DNA from: Ralstonia mannitolilytica
Lineage (GTDB): Bacteria > Pseudomonadota > Gammaproteobacteria > Burkholderiales > Burkholderiaceae
Direction of reading: 5' to 3'
Assembly (NCBI RefSeq): GCF_905397375.1
Contig: NZ_CAJPVG010000004.1
Coordinates: forward strand, 248,001 to 312,000
DNA: 64,000 nt
Part shown: positions 33,869-42,267 of the stretch, piece by piece
Numbering within the stretch: the first letter of the stretch is position 1
Layout: every line of letters begins with the position of its first letter
Program-made: the position numbers and the translations under genes
The notes under the pieces: generated by a model
What the model saw: the letters and a program-made list of their open reading frames with translations, nothing else
Told to the model about the DNA's origin: nothing
The model's database searches: none

Positions 33869-36403
33869 ATGCTCCGTTTTTCCGTCTGGACCCAAGCCTT
33901 GCGCATGCTGCGCCGCGACTGGCGCGCCGGCGAGCTGAACCTGCTGCTCATCGCCCTGGTGCTGGCGGTGGCTGCGCTGGCGTCGGTCAGTTTCCTGGCC
34001 GATCGCATGCATGCCGGCCTGGAGCGCGATGCGCGTCAGCTGATCGGCGCCGATGTGCTCGTGGTGTCCGATCAGCCGTTGCCGCCCGACATCGAGGCGC
34101 ATGCCCGCGCCGGCGGCCTGCAGGTCGCGCATACGGCCACCTTCCCCAGCATGGCCAGCACGCTCACCAACACGTCTTCCGGCGAGCCGGCATCGCAACT
34201 GGCGGCCATCAAGGCCGTCGATGCGGGCTACCCGCTGCGCGGCACGCTCAAGGTCAGCGACGACGCGCGCGACCCGGCCGGCGCGCCCATCCGCGGCATT
34301 CCGGCCGCCGGCACGGTGTGGGTCGATGCGCCGCTGCTCGAAGCGCTCGGCATTCGCGTGGGCGACGCCATCCGCCTCGGCACACGCTCGTTCCGCGTCG
34401 CTCACGTCATCACGCAGGAGCTCGATCGCGGCGCCGGCTTCATGAACTTTGCTCCGCGCGTGATGCTGCCCATGGCCGATCTGCCTTCCACGGGGCTGGT
34501 TACGTATGGCAGCCGCGTCACGTACCGGCTGCTGGTGGCAGGCCCGGATGCGGCGGCCAATGCGTTCCGCACGTGGGCCGAAAACGCGCTGAAGACCCGC
34601 GGGCTGCGCGGCGTGCGCGTCGAATCGCTGCAGAACGGTCAGCCGCAGATGCGCGAAACGCTGGACCGCGCGGAACGCTTCCTCTCGCTCGTCGCGCTGC
34701 TGGCGGCCATGATCGCCGCGGTGGCCATCACCATGGCGGCGCGCCGCTATACCGCGCGGCATACCGATGCGGTGGCGGTCATCAAGTGCCTGGGCCTGAA
34801 GCAGGGGCAGATTCTGGGCACGTTCGCGCTGGAGTTTCTGCTGATCGGCGTGCTGGGCTCCGCGGTCGGCGTGGCGCTTGGCTATGGCGCGCACTGGCTG
34901 CTGCTCGCGTCGCTTGGCGATCTGGTCACGGTCTCGCTGCCTGCGCCGTCTGCATGGCCGGCTGTGGTGGGTTTGGCAGCGGGTCTCGTGCTGCTGGTCG
35001 GTTTTGCCGTGCCGCCGTTGCTCGGCCTGGTGCGGGTGCCGCCGCTGCGCGTGTTGCGGCGCGATGTGGCTGAGCGCGCAGTCGCCGCATGGGTCGGGTA
35101 TGCGCTGGGCGCGGCGGCTTTCTTTGCCCTGCTCGTGGTCTCTGCGCGCGACGTGAAGCTCGGGGCGCTGACGGCGGCGGGCTTTGCGGGGGCGATTCTG
35201 GTGTTTGCGCTGCTGGCCGCCGCGGGCCTGCGCGGGCTCGCCGTATCGCTGGGCCGAGGGCGCGCGCTGGGCGTGGGCTGGCGCTTTGCGCTGGCCGTGC
35301 TGGAGCGCCGTCGTGGCGTCAGCGTGCTGCAGACGGTGGCCCTCGCGGTGGGGCTGATGGCGTTGCTGCTGCTCGCCATGACGCGCAATGACCTGATCCG
35401 TTCGTGGCACAACGCCACGCCGGCCGACGCGCCAAATCGCTTCATCATCAACATCCAGCCGGACCAGGTCGAGCCGGTCACGCAGGCGCTGGCGCAGGCC
35501 GGCGTGGCGGCGCCAAGGCTCTATCCGATGGTGCGCGGGCGCCTGACGCAGGTGAACGGGCAGGCCATCAATGGCCAGACCTACGCTGAATCCCGTGCGC
35601 GCAATCTGGTCGAGCGCGAATTCAATCTCTCCTACGCGACCGAGCAGCCTCCCGAGAACCGTATCGTCTCCGGGCAGTGGTTCAGCGGCCAGAAGCCGGA
35701 AGCGTCGGTGGAAGAGGGCATCGCCAAGACGCTGAACCTGCGCGTGGGCGACGTGCTGCGTTTCGACGTGGGCGGCCAGCCGGTGGACGCGCCCATCACG
35801 TCATTGCGCAAGCTCGACTGGAGCTCGATGCGCGTGAACTTCTTCGTGATCCTGCCGCCCGTGGCGCTGCGCGACATGCCGCAGACGTACGTGACAGCGT
35901 TCCGCATTCCCGCCGGCCAGGCCGATCTGCCGGCCAGGCTGGTGCGCGAGTTTCCGAACCTGACGGTGGTCGATACCGAGCTGATCCTGAACCAGGTGCA
36001 GGGCGTGCTGGACCAGGTGACCGCGGCGGTGGAGTTCCTGTTCGTGTTCACGCTGGCGGCCGGTGTGCTGGTGCTCTATGCCGCGCTCTCGGGCTCGCGC
36101 GACGAGCGCCTGCGCGATGCCGGCGTGCTGCGGGCGCTCGGTGCGGGCTCCGGCGTGGTCCGCCAGACGCAATACGCCGAGGTGCTGATCGTCGGCGGCC
36201 TCGCGGGCTTGATGGCCGGCGTGGGCGCCATCGCCATCGGCTGGGTGCTGTCGGCGTATGTGTTCGATTTTCCGTATCGTTTCAACCCGGCGATCTTGCC
36301 GGTGGGCATCCTTGGCGGCATGGCCTGTGCCTTTGCCGGCGGGTGGCTCGGCCTGCGCGACGTGCTGCGCCGCCCTGCCATGGCCACCTTGCGCGATGCC
36401 TGA
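33869..36403 (+). CDS. FtsX/YbbP-type ABC transporter permease
   Basis: An 844-residue inner-membrane permease with two FtsX-like cores. A first helix (LNLLLIALVLAVAALASVSFLADRM) is followed by a large periplasmic domain, three helices (about 290-410), more helices, a second periplasmic part and a final four-helix core (VEFLFVFTLAAGVLVLYAAL...). The layout matches YbbP of the YbbA-YbbP system, which extracts or exports lipophilic or protein cargo using the ATPase YbbA. No ATPase gene is adjacent here. ATG 33869 is chosen because LRFSVWTQALRMLRRDWRAGEL is the usual start. The haemoglobin gene starts 21 bases later. Confidence 0.88.
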   Translation: MLRFSVWTQALRMLRRDWRAGELNLLLIALVLAVAALASVSFLADRMHAGLERDARQLIGADVLVVSDQPLPPDIEAHARAGGLQVAHTATFPSMASTLTNTSSGEPASQLAAIKAVDAGYPLRGTLKVSDDARDPAGAPIRGIPAAGTVWVDAPLLEALGIRVGDAIRLGTRSFRVAHVITQELDRGAGFMNFAPRVMLPMADLPSTGLVTYGSRVTYRLLVAGPDAAANAFRTWAENALKTRGLRGVRVESLQNGQPQMRETLDRAERFLSLVALLAAMIAAVAITMAARRYTARHTDAVAVIKCLGLKQGQILGTFALEFLLIGVLGSAVGVALGYGAHWLLLASLGDLVTVSLPAPSAWPAVVGLAAGLVLLVGFAVPPLLGLVRVPPLRVLRRDVAERAVAAWVGYALGAAAFFALLVVSARDVKLGALTAAGFAGAILVFALLAAAGLRGLAVSLGRGRALGVGWRFALAVLERRRGVSVLQTVALAVGLMALLLLAMTRNDLIRSWHNATPADAPNRFIINIQPDQVEPVTQALAQAGVAAPRLYPMVRGRLTQVNGQAINGQTYAESRARNLVEREFNLSYATEQPPENRIVSGQWFSGQKPEASVEEGIAKTLNLRVGDVLRFDVGGQPVDAPITSLRKLDWSSMRVNFFVILPPVALRDMPQTYVTAFRIPAGQADLPARLVREFPNLTVVDTELILNQVQGVLDQVTAAVEFLFVFTLAAGVLVLYAALSGSRDERLRDAGVLRALGAGSGVVRQTQYAEVLIVGGLAGLMAGVGAIAIGWVLSAYVFDFPYRFNPAILPVGILGGMACAFAGGWLGLRDVLRRPAMATLRDA

Positions 36404-36424
36404 CTCTCTTCACGTGATGGCTGT

Positions 36425-36829
36425 ATGACAGATGCAACTGCCGGCCAGGAAACCCTGGCCTTTGACCTCATCGGCGGCGAGGCGCGCGTGCGCGAACTCG
36501 TCGACCGCTTTTACGACCTGATGGACCTCGAGCCCCAGTTCGCGGTGCTGCGCGCGCTGCATCCGCAAAGCCTCGAGGGCTCGCGCGACAAGCTTTTCTG
36601 GTTCCTCTGCGGCTGGCTTGGCGGGCCGAACCACTACATCGAGCGCTTCGGTCATCCGCGCCTGCGTGCACGGCACCTGCCGTTTGAGATCGGCACGCAG
36701 GAGCGTGACCAGTGGATGCGCTGCATGGCGCTGGCCATGCAAGACCTCGGTCTGGACGAAGCGCTGCAGATGCGCCTGATGCAGGCCTTCTGGCAAACCG
36801 CCGACTGGATGCGCAACGTGCCGCGCTGA
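36425..36829 (+). CDS. Group II truncated haemoglobin
   Basis: A 134-residue globin likely handling oxygen or NO. It shows DLIGGEARVRELVDRFYDLMDLEP at the N-terminus, the LFWFLCGWLGGPNHYIERFGHPRLRARHLPFEI block with the proximal His, and the group II Trp in ERDQWMRCM. It sits between the permease and the DUF924 gene on the same strand with short gaps (21 and 36 bases) and may share their transcript. Confidence 0.9.
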   Translation: MTDATAGQETLAFDLIGGEARVRELVDRFYDLMDLEPQFAVLRALHPQSLEGSRDKLFWFLCGWLGGPNHYIERFGHPRLRARHLPFEIGTQERDQWMRCMALAMQDLGLDEALQMRLMQAFWQTADWMRNVPR

Positions 36830-36865
36830 ACGGCCCATCACAAGAACGATTCGAGGAGACTTTCC

Positions 36866-37444
36866 ATGATCGGCTTGCCCACTGCCGACGACGTGCTTGC
36901 GTTCTGGTTCGGCAACGCACCGCTGCACGCACCGCGGCCGGAATGGTTCGCGAAGTCCGACGCTTACGATGCCCAGATCCGCACGCGCTTCCTGCCGCTG
37001 TGGGAGGCCCTCTCGAGCGGAGGCGCCGACACGTGGATGGACACGCCGCTGGAAGCCATTGCGCGCATCGTGGTGCTCGACCAGTTCCCGCGCAACATGT
37101 TCCGCAATACCGCACGCGCATTTGCGAGCGACACGGCAGCGCTGCATACCGCGCAGATCGTCGTGGCTGCCGGCTGGGATGCGCAGTTGCCGACGCGCTT
37201 TCACCGGACGTTCTGCTACCTGCCGTTCGAGCACAGCGAATCGCTGGCCATGCAGGACGAGTCCATCCGGCTCTACACGCGCTTGCGCGACGAGGAAGGC
37301 GATGCCGACCCGCTCGTCTGGGCGGAAAAGCACCGCGAGATCATTGCGCGCTTCGGGCGCTTTCCGCATCGGAATGCGGCACTCGGGCGCACGTCGACGC
37401 CCGAGGAGGTGGCGTTCCTGGCGCAGCCGGGCTCCTCGTTCTAG
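36866..37444 (+). CDS. DUF924-family protein
   Basis: A 192-residue soluble helical protein with the family signatures DDVLAFWFG at the N-terminus, IVVLDQFPRNMFRNTARAFASD in the middle and FCYLPFEHSESLAMQDESIRLY. The family is widespread in proteobacteria and its biochemical role is unknown; helical repeats resembling TPRs are predicted for it. AGGAG precedes the ATG at 36866. Confidence 0.88.
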   Translation: MIGLPTADDVLAFWFGNAPLHAPRPEWFAKSDAYDAQIRTRFLPLWEALSSGGADTWMDTPLEAIARIVVLDQFPRNMFRNTARAFASDTAALHTAQIVVAAGWDAQLPTRFHRTFCYLPFEHSESLAMQDESIRLYTRLRDEEGDADPLVWAEKHREIIARFGRFPHRNAALGRTSTPEEVAFLAQPGSSF

Positions 37445-37450
37445 GCGCGA

Positions 37451-38047
37451 TCAGCGCGCCAGCACGGAATACATGAGCGTGCCGGAGAACGCCAGCAGCA
37501 CGAGCGACGCACCACGCAGCAGCGTGGGCGTATGCGGCGCCCAGCTGCGGCGGGCCGTCAACAGCACGCCGAGATACGACCAGCCGACCGCGATCGGCAC
37601 CAGCACGACGAGGAACGACGCGATCGTCCACGCAAAATACTGCGCCGACCGGAAGGCCTCGAGCGGAAACAGCGTACTGGCAAACAGCAGGGCCTTCGGG
37701 TTCATCAGCGTGGTGAAGAACATGTCGCGAAAGCTGACGGGGCTGGCCGTGACATGTTGCAGCGCCTTGCTCTGGCGCCATATCTTCGCGGCCAGGTAGA
37801 CGATGTAGGCCGACGCGATGAGCTTGATGCCCATCGGCAGCCACGGCCGGTCGGCCGACACCGCGCTGAGGAAGAAGCCCCAAAGCGCGATGCCCAGCAC
37901 ATAGCCAAGCGCTTCCGCGGCGATGAGCGGGCTGGTCCGCCGCACCCCGACCTTGAGCCCCGACGACAACAGCAGCGTGTTGGTCGGCCCCGGCACGATG
38001 AGGACCAATGACACGTACAGTGCCATCCTGAGCAAGGTGTCCGGCAT
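37451..38047 (-). CDS. LysE-family exporter
   Basis: A 198-residue inner-membrane protein with about six helices, of the LysE/RhtB amino-acid efflux family. The N-terminal VSLVLIVPGPTNTLLLSSGL carries the family PGP motif, and the middle FRDMFFTTLMNPKALLFASTLFP has the family NPK. The substrate is unknown. It ends six bases from the DUF924 stop (convergent) and starts eight bases after the LOG-family stop, so it is probably last in the TetR-LOG-LysE operon. Confidence 0.88.
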   Translation of the reverse strand: MPDTLLRMALYVSLVLIVPGPTNTLLLSSGLKVGVRRTSPLIAAEALGYVLGIALWGFFLSAVSADRPWLPMGIKLIASAYIVYLAAKIWRQSKALQHVTASPVSFRDMFFTTLMNPKALLFASTLFPLEAFRSAQYFAWTIASFLVVLVPIAVGWSYLGVLLTARRSWAPHTPTLLRGASLVLLAFSGTLMYSVLAR

Positions 38048-38055
38048 GTCGCGGC

Positions 38056-38640
38056 TTACGTGCGCTCGCGGCGCTCGGACCACTTGTCGACGGTTTCGCG
38101 CGGCGCGCGGGCGAGCATGTCGATCAGTTCGGCAGGATCGGTGCTCACGTGGAGCAGGTTGGCGTGATGGCGCTTGAGGAAACCCTCGTGCACGGCGTGG
38201 TCGATGAACGCGAGCAGCTTGTCGTAGAAGCCCGCCACGTTGAGCAGGCCGATCGGCTTGTTGTGGTAGCCGAGCTGCAGCCACGTGAAGGTTTCGAACA
38301 GCTCTTCGTATGTGCCCACGCCGCCGGGCATGGCGATGAACGCGTCGGCGCGGTCGGCCATCATCTGCTTGCGCTGGTGCATGCTGTCAACGATGTGCAG
38401 CTCGGTCAGATCCTTGTGGCCAACCTCCTTGCGCACCAGCGATTTCGGGATGATGCCGATGACGGGGGCGCCGCCCTGCAGGACCGCATCGGCCACGATA
38501 CCCATCAGGCCGACGTTGCCGCCGCCGTAGACCAGCGTGAGGCCACGCTCGGCCATTTCGTTGCCCAACGCGATGGCGTTGGCCTTGTATTCCGGGCGCT
38601 CGCCCGGGCTGGAACCGCAATAGACGCAGATCGATTTCAT
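38056..38640 (-). CDS. LOG-family nucleotide phosphoribohydrolase
   Basis: A 194-residue Rossmann protein of the TIGR00730/LOG family. MKSICVYCGSSPGERPEYK and the catalytic PGGVGTYEELFETFTWLQ (PGGxGTxxE) are visible. Characterised members cleave nucleoside 5'-monophosphates such as AMP to base and ribose 5-phosphate, and in plants and some bacteria make cytokinins. Its ATG overlaps the TetR stop (ATGA at 38640), so it is co-translated with that regulator. Free adenine from it could feed the purine cluster, but that is speculation. Confidence 0.92.
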   Translation of the reverse strand: MKSICVYCGSSPGERPEYKANAIALGNEMAERGLTLVYGGGNVGLMGIVADAVLQGGAPVIGIIPKSLVRKEVGHKDLTELHIVDSMHQRKQMMADRADAFIAMPGGVGTYEELFETFTWLQLGYHNKPIGLLNVAGFYDKLLAFIDHAVHEGFLKRHHANLLHVSTDPAELIDMLARAPRETVDKWSERRERT

Positions 38641-39338
38641 TGTGCAGGGTGGCTGGTGTCGAGCGGCGGATCGTTGCTGCGGCTGACCGCCAGCAGATCG
38701 AAGGCACGCCGCGGCTTGCCGCGCAGGTAGGGCGCGAGGATGGAAAGGATGTGGTAGCTCGCACCGTGCAGGTGGTCGCGGATGGCGTTCGGGTCGTTGT
38801 ACTGGCGCGGGTGCTGCACGAACTGGAACGACAGCCAGTAGGTCGCCACCACGACGATGTTGGTGCACATGACGTCGACCTGCTCGGGCGTGGCTTCCAT
38901 CTCGCCGTCTTCGATGAACTGATGGCAGATGTCCATCGCGAAGTGGCGCTTCTGCTCGACGATGCGCTTGAAGTTCAGCTCCAGCATGCGGTTGCGCGCA
39001 AGCAGGTCGTTGATGTCGCGGTACAGGAAGCGGTAGTTCCACAGGAACTCCGACATGTACTGCAGGTAGCCCCACGTCTCGTCGAGCGTGGCCTTGTGGT
39101 CGTCGGGCAGCTTCAGGCGACGGCTCATCTCCTGCTCGAACTGCACGAAGATCGAGTTGATGATGTCGTCCTTGTTGCGGAAGTGGTAGTACAGGTTGCC
39201 CGGGCTGATCTCGAGCTCTTCGGCGATCGTCGTGGTCGTGACGTTGGGCTCGCCCAGTTCGTTGAACAGGCGCAGCGACACCTCGAGGATGCGATCGCGC
39301 GTGCGGCGGGGGCCGGTGGAGTGCTGCTTGGTTTCCAT
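38637..39338 (-). CDS. TetR-family regulator
   Basis: A 233-residue regulator. The N-terminal HTH (RTRDRILEVSLRLFNELGEPNVTTTTIAEELEISPGNLYYHFRNKDDII) is clearly TetR/AcrR; the C-terminal helical domain is not diagnostic for a ligand. The ATG at 39338 gives METKQHSTGPRRTRDRILE. It is first in a run with LOG and LysE genes and likely autoregulates; a 127-base gap to dgkA holds its promoter, in which I see no clear operator. Confidence 0.88.
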   Translation of the reverse strand: METKQHSTGPRRTRDRILEVSLRLFNELGEPNVTTTTIAEELEISPGNLYYHFRNKDDIINSIFVQFEQEMSRRLKLPDDHKATLDETWGYLQYMSEFLWNYRFLYRDINDLLARNRMLELNFKRIVEQKRHFAMDICHQFIEDGEMEATPEQVDVMCTNIVVVATYWLSFQFVQHPRQYNDPNAIRDHLHGASYHILSILAPYLRGKPRRAFDLLAVSRSNDPPLDTSHPAQ

Positions 39339-39465
39339 TGAACTGCCAAGGCCGGTGGCCCTGTCTCCGTGGCATGTAGGTGCCCGGATTATAAGAGATC
39401 GTGCTGCGGCAACGACGCCCCACCCGCAGCGGGCGCGGCGCCGCCGAACGTTGTCGTGCCGCTTT

Positions 39466-39918
39466 TCAGCGCAGCAGCGACGCGATCCACGGCCAGGCGA
39501 TGGCCGCCCACGTGCCCACGCACAGCAGCAGGGCCAGCATGACGGCCGCGCTGCCGAAATCCTTCGCACGCTTGGACAGGCCATGCTGCTCGAGCGAGAT
39601 GCGATCGACTGCCGCCTCCACGCTCGAATTGAGCAGCTCGACGATGAGCACCAGTACCAGAGTGCCGATCATCATGATGCGCTCCACCACCGTGGCCGGG
39701 ATGACGAACGCACACGGCAGCAGGATCGCGCACAGCGTCAGCTCCTGGCGGAACGCGCTTTCCTCGTCAATGGCGAAGCGGATGCCGCTGATGGAATTCT
39801 TGAGCGCAAACCACGCGCGCGTGATGCCGCGATTGCCCTTGTGCGGGTTGTCGGCGGGCGAATACGCATCCGCCGCAGAAGGCGCCGGCGGCCGTTCCGG
39901 CGGGGAGGTCGGCTTCAT
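39466..39918 (-). CDS. dgkA: Diacylglycerol kinase (DgkA type)
   Basis: Phosphorylates diacylglycerol to phosphatidate in the inner membrane. The 150-residue product has a Pro-rich soluble start and then the three-helix DgkA core: GITRAWFALKNSISGIRFAIDEESAFRQEL, the catalytic ELLNSSVEAAVDRIS (E-x2-N-[ST]-x2-E) and KRAKDFGSAAVML. ATG 39918 is preferred to a TTG three codons upstream. It starts 12 bases after the glycosyltransferase stop, so it belongs to the plcP-agt-dgkA operon and would recycle diacylglycerol made there. Confidence 0.93.
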   Translation of the reverse strand: MKPTSPPERPPAPSAADAYSPADNPHKGNRGITRAWFALKNSISGIRFAIDEESAFRQELTLCAILLPCAFVIPATVVERIMMIGTLVLVLIVELLNSSVEAAVDRISLEQHGLSKRAKDFGSAAVMLALLLCVGTWAAIAWPWIASLLR

Positions 39919-39930
39919 GGAACGCAAGAC

Positions 39931-41073
39931 TCAGGCACCCGCGGCTGTGGACGGTTGAGCGGTCTTGGCATCGCCCGATGCGGCGGCCGGCATGGGCCGC
40001 AGATGCGCAAGGAATTGCTCCGACGCCGCGCGCCATGAGAACTTCTCGGCATGCGCGCGCGCCGTGGCGCGGTCGATGCGCAGCGCTTCCAGGCAGGCCT
40101 CCCGCAGGTCTTCGCGCAGGGCGCCGGCCGGGGAATCGCCCAGCACGTCGATCGGACCCGTCACCGGATACGCCGCGACCGGCAGCCCGCTGGCCAGCGC
40201 TTCGAGCAGCACCAGGCCAAACGTATCGGTGCGGCTCGGAAAGACGAACACGTCGGCTGACGCATACACCTTGGCGAGTTCCGGCTGCTTGAGCACGCCG
40301 AGGTAATTGGCGTTCGGATATTTCGCCTTCAGCCCGGCCAGTGCGGGGCCTTCACCGACGACCCATTTGGAGCCGGGAAGGTCGAGCTCGAGGAAGGCCT
40401 CGACATTCTTCTCGACGGCCACGCGGCCGACGTACAGGAAGATCGGATGAGCGGTGTTCAGGACGTTGCCACGCTGCGCCGTGAAGATGTCCAGGTCCAC
40501 ACCGCGCGTCCACAGCACGCCATTGGTGATGCCGTAGTCGGCGAGGTCTTTCAGCACGACGGGCGTCGGCGCCATCACCGCCTGGGCGGGGCTGTGGAAC
40601 CAGCGCAGGAAGCGGTACGTCCACGCCAGCGGAATGCCGAAGCGCGCCTGCACGTACTCCGGGAAGCGCGTGTGATACGCCGTCGTGTACGGCAGCTTGT
40701 GGCGCAGCGCATAGGCGCGCGCGGCCAGCCCCAGCGGCCCCTCGGTGGCGATGTGCAGCGCCTGTGGCGCGAATGTTTCGATGCGCTCCCGCACGCGCTT
40801 GGAGGGCAGGATCGACAGGCGGATCTCCGGATACGTCGGGCACGGCACCGTCTTGAATTCAAGCGGCGTGATCATGTCGACGATGTGGCCCATGGCTTCG
40901 AGTTCGCGCCGCGTCTGGGTGAGGGTGCGGACGACGCCGTTGACCTGCGGTTCCCAGGCATCGGTGACGATCATGATTTTCACGGGCTCTCCTTGCGGTG
41001 TGGCGGATGTCGGATGAATGGCGAGGGCGGGCTGAACGAGATCGATGCCGGTTTGGGTCATGTGGGGTTCCAT
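39931..41073 (-). CDS. GT4 glycosyltransferase, Agt-like (predicted glycolipid synthase)
   Basis: A 380-residue GT-B glycosyltransferase. The N-terminal Rossmann part (IMIVTDAWEPQVNGVVRTLTQTRREL, YTTAYHTRFPEYV) and the C-terminal donor site (FLYVGRVAVEKNVEAFLEL, ADVFVFPSRTDTFGLVLLEALASGLPVAAYP) are typical of GT4 enzymes such as Agt and mannosyltransferases. In alpha-proteobacteria Agt next to plcP transfers sugars to diacylglycerol. The ATG at 41073 overlaps the plcP stop (ATGA), which supports this start over 41061. Acceptor and sugar are inferred from context, not read. Confidence 0.85.
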   Translation of the reverse strand: MEPHMTQTGIDLVQPALAIHPTSATPQGEPVKIMIVTDAWEPQVNGVVRTLTQTRRELEAMGHIVDMITPLEFKTVPCPTYPEIRLSILPSKRVRERIETFAPQALHIATEGPLGLAARAYALRHKLPYTTAYHTRFPEYVQARFGIPLAWTYRFLRWFHSPAQAVMAPTPVVLKDLADYGITNGVLWTRGVDLDIFTAQRGNVLNTAHPIFLYVGRVAVEKNVEAFLELDLPGSKWVVGEGPALAGLKAKYPNANYLGVLKQPELAKVYASADVFVFPSRTDTFGLVLLEALASGLPVAAYPVTGPIDVLGDSPAGALREDLREACLEALRIDRATARAHAEKFSWRAASEQFLAHLRPMPAAASGDAKTAQPSTAAGA

Positions 41074-42131
41074 CAGGCGGTGGCCGCCGCGGCACGGCGT
41101 GCGCGGCGGGACGTGCGCGGTGCATCGAGCAGATGCGTCCAGTAGACGATCTGCAGTTCGCCTTCCATCGTTTCGACCAGGGCGGAGAGGCTCTCGACCC
41201 AGTCGCCGTCGTTGCAATACAGCTGGCCGTCGATCTCGCGGATCTCGGCCTTGTGGATGTGTCCGCAGACCACCCCGTCGCAGCCGCGTCGGCGGGCCTC
41301 GTCGGTCATCACCCGCTCGAACGAGTTGATGAAGTTCACCGCGTTCTTGACCTGGTGCTTGAGGTATTGCGACAGCGACCAATACGGAAACCCCAGCCGC
41401 ACGCGGATGCGGTTGAAGTGACGGTTCATGGCCAGGATGAAGGTGTAGAGCGAGTCGCCCACGTAGGCGAGCCAGCGCGCGTGCTGCATGACGCCGTCGA
41501 ACAGGTCGCCGTGCACGACCCACAGGCGCTTGCCCGTGGCCGTCACATGCACGGCGTCTTCCGCGACTTCGATGTCGCCGAAGTTCAGGCCGTGGAACTG
41601 GCGCGCCATCTCGTCGTGGTTGCCCGGGATGAACACGACGCGTGTGCCCTTGCGCGCGCGGCGCAGCACTTTCTGCACGACGTCGTTGTGGGCCTGCGGC
41701 CAGTACCAGCCCTTGCGCAGCTGCCAGCCGTCGACGATGTCGCCCACCAGGTAGAGCGTGTCGGACTCGTTGTGCTTGAGAAAGTCGAGCAGGTAGGCGG
41801 CCTGGCAGCCCGGCGTGCCGAGGTGGATGTCCGAGAGCCAGATCGTGCGGTAGCGGTGCACGTTCTCGGCAGGCGGGTCGGTGTCCTTGTCCGCCGATTG
41901 GCCGGGCGTGAGCGCCTGGGTCGGTGTGCTGGCTGGCGTCTCGTGATCTCGCACGTCACCCCGACCGGCCGGCGCGGCCGAGCCGAGCGCACCGGCGGCG
42001 GACAGGCCCGCGGCCAATTGCATCAGGGGCGGTGGAGCGTTCCAGTCGGAACCGGTGAGGAGGGCAGCGCGAAAGCGTTGCGCGAGGCGGCGGAGAAAAC
42101 CAGGGCGCGATGGCAGATTGGGCGAGACCAT
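41073..42131 (-). CDS. PlcP-like metallophosphoesterase (LpxH superfamily)
   Basis: A 352-residue protein: about 95 unstructured N-terminal residues, then a calcineurin-like phosphoesterase domain with the metal-binding motifs TIWLSDIHLG, LVGDIVDGW, FIPGNHDE, WVVHGDLFDGV and VCGHIHKAEI. Homologues are annotated as UDP-2,3-diacylglucosamine diphosphatase, but in Sinorhizobium PlcP of this type is a phospholipase C that makes diacylglycerol when phosphate is scarce. Adjacent Agt-like and DgkA genes and a Pho box fit PlcP better than LpxH. ATG 42131 is chosen over a TTG at 42182 because the Pho box lies just upstream of the latter. Confidence 0.82.
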   Translation of the reverse strand: MVSPNLPSRPGFLRRLAQRFRAALLTGSDWNAPPPLMQLAAGLSAAGALGSAAPAGRGDVRDHETPASTPTQALTPGQSADKDTDPPAENVHRYRTIWLSDIHLGTPGCQAAYLLDFLKHNESDTLYLVGDIVDGWQLRKGWYWPQAHNDVVQKVLRRARKGTRVVFIPGNHDEMARQFHGLNFGDIEVAEDAVHVTATGKRLWVVHGDLFDGVMQHARWLAYVGDSLYTFILAMNRHFNRIRVRLGFPYWSLSQYLKHQVKNAVNFINSFERVMTDEARRRGCDGVVCGHIHKAEIREIDGQLYCNDGDWVESLSALVETMEGELQIVYWTHLLDAPRTSRRARRAAAATA

Positions 42132-42185
42132 GTCGGCAACGGAGGCTGCGTTGGACCGATTTCGCCACCGCTGCGTGAACAAGCC

Positions 42186-42214
42186 ATGTCAAAAACATGA
42201 CCGTCACATGACGG
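42186..42214 (-). promoter_or_regulatory. Candidate Pho box (three 11-bp phased repeats)
   Basis: On the minus strand three seven-mers recur every 11 bases: CCGTCAT (42214-42208), CGGTCAT (42203-42197) and TTGACAT (42192-42186). The PhoB consensus is two CTGTCAT-like repeats with a 4-base spacer; the first two match at six of seven positions, the third at five of seven. It lies in the 136-base gap between the hydrolase and plcP, 55 bases before the plcP start. I see no clear -10 box. PhoB control is inferred. Confidence 0.72.
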
Positions 42215-42267
42215 GGTCGCCGCAAGACAAGGCGGCGTTGGCCCGAGAGTCTTGCCGGTGGCGCGTT

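Noticed and set aside
41073..42131. Calling the phosphoesterase lpxH outright
   Set aside because: The fold is shared, but the long N-terminal extension, the operon with GT4 and dgkA and the Pho box fit a PlcP-like role better; LpxH remains the alternative.
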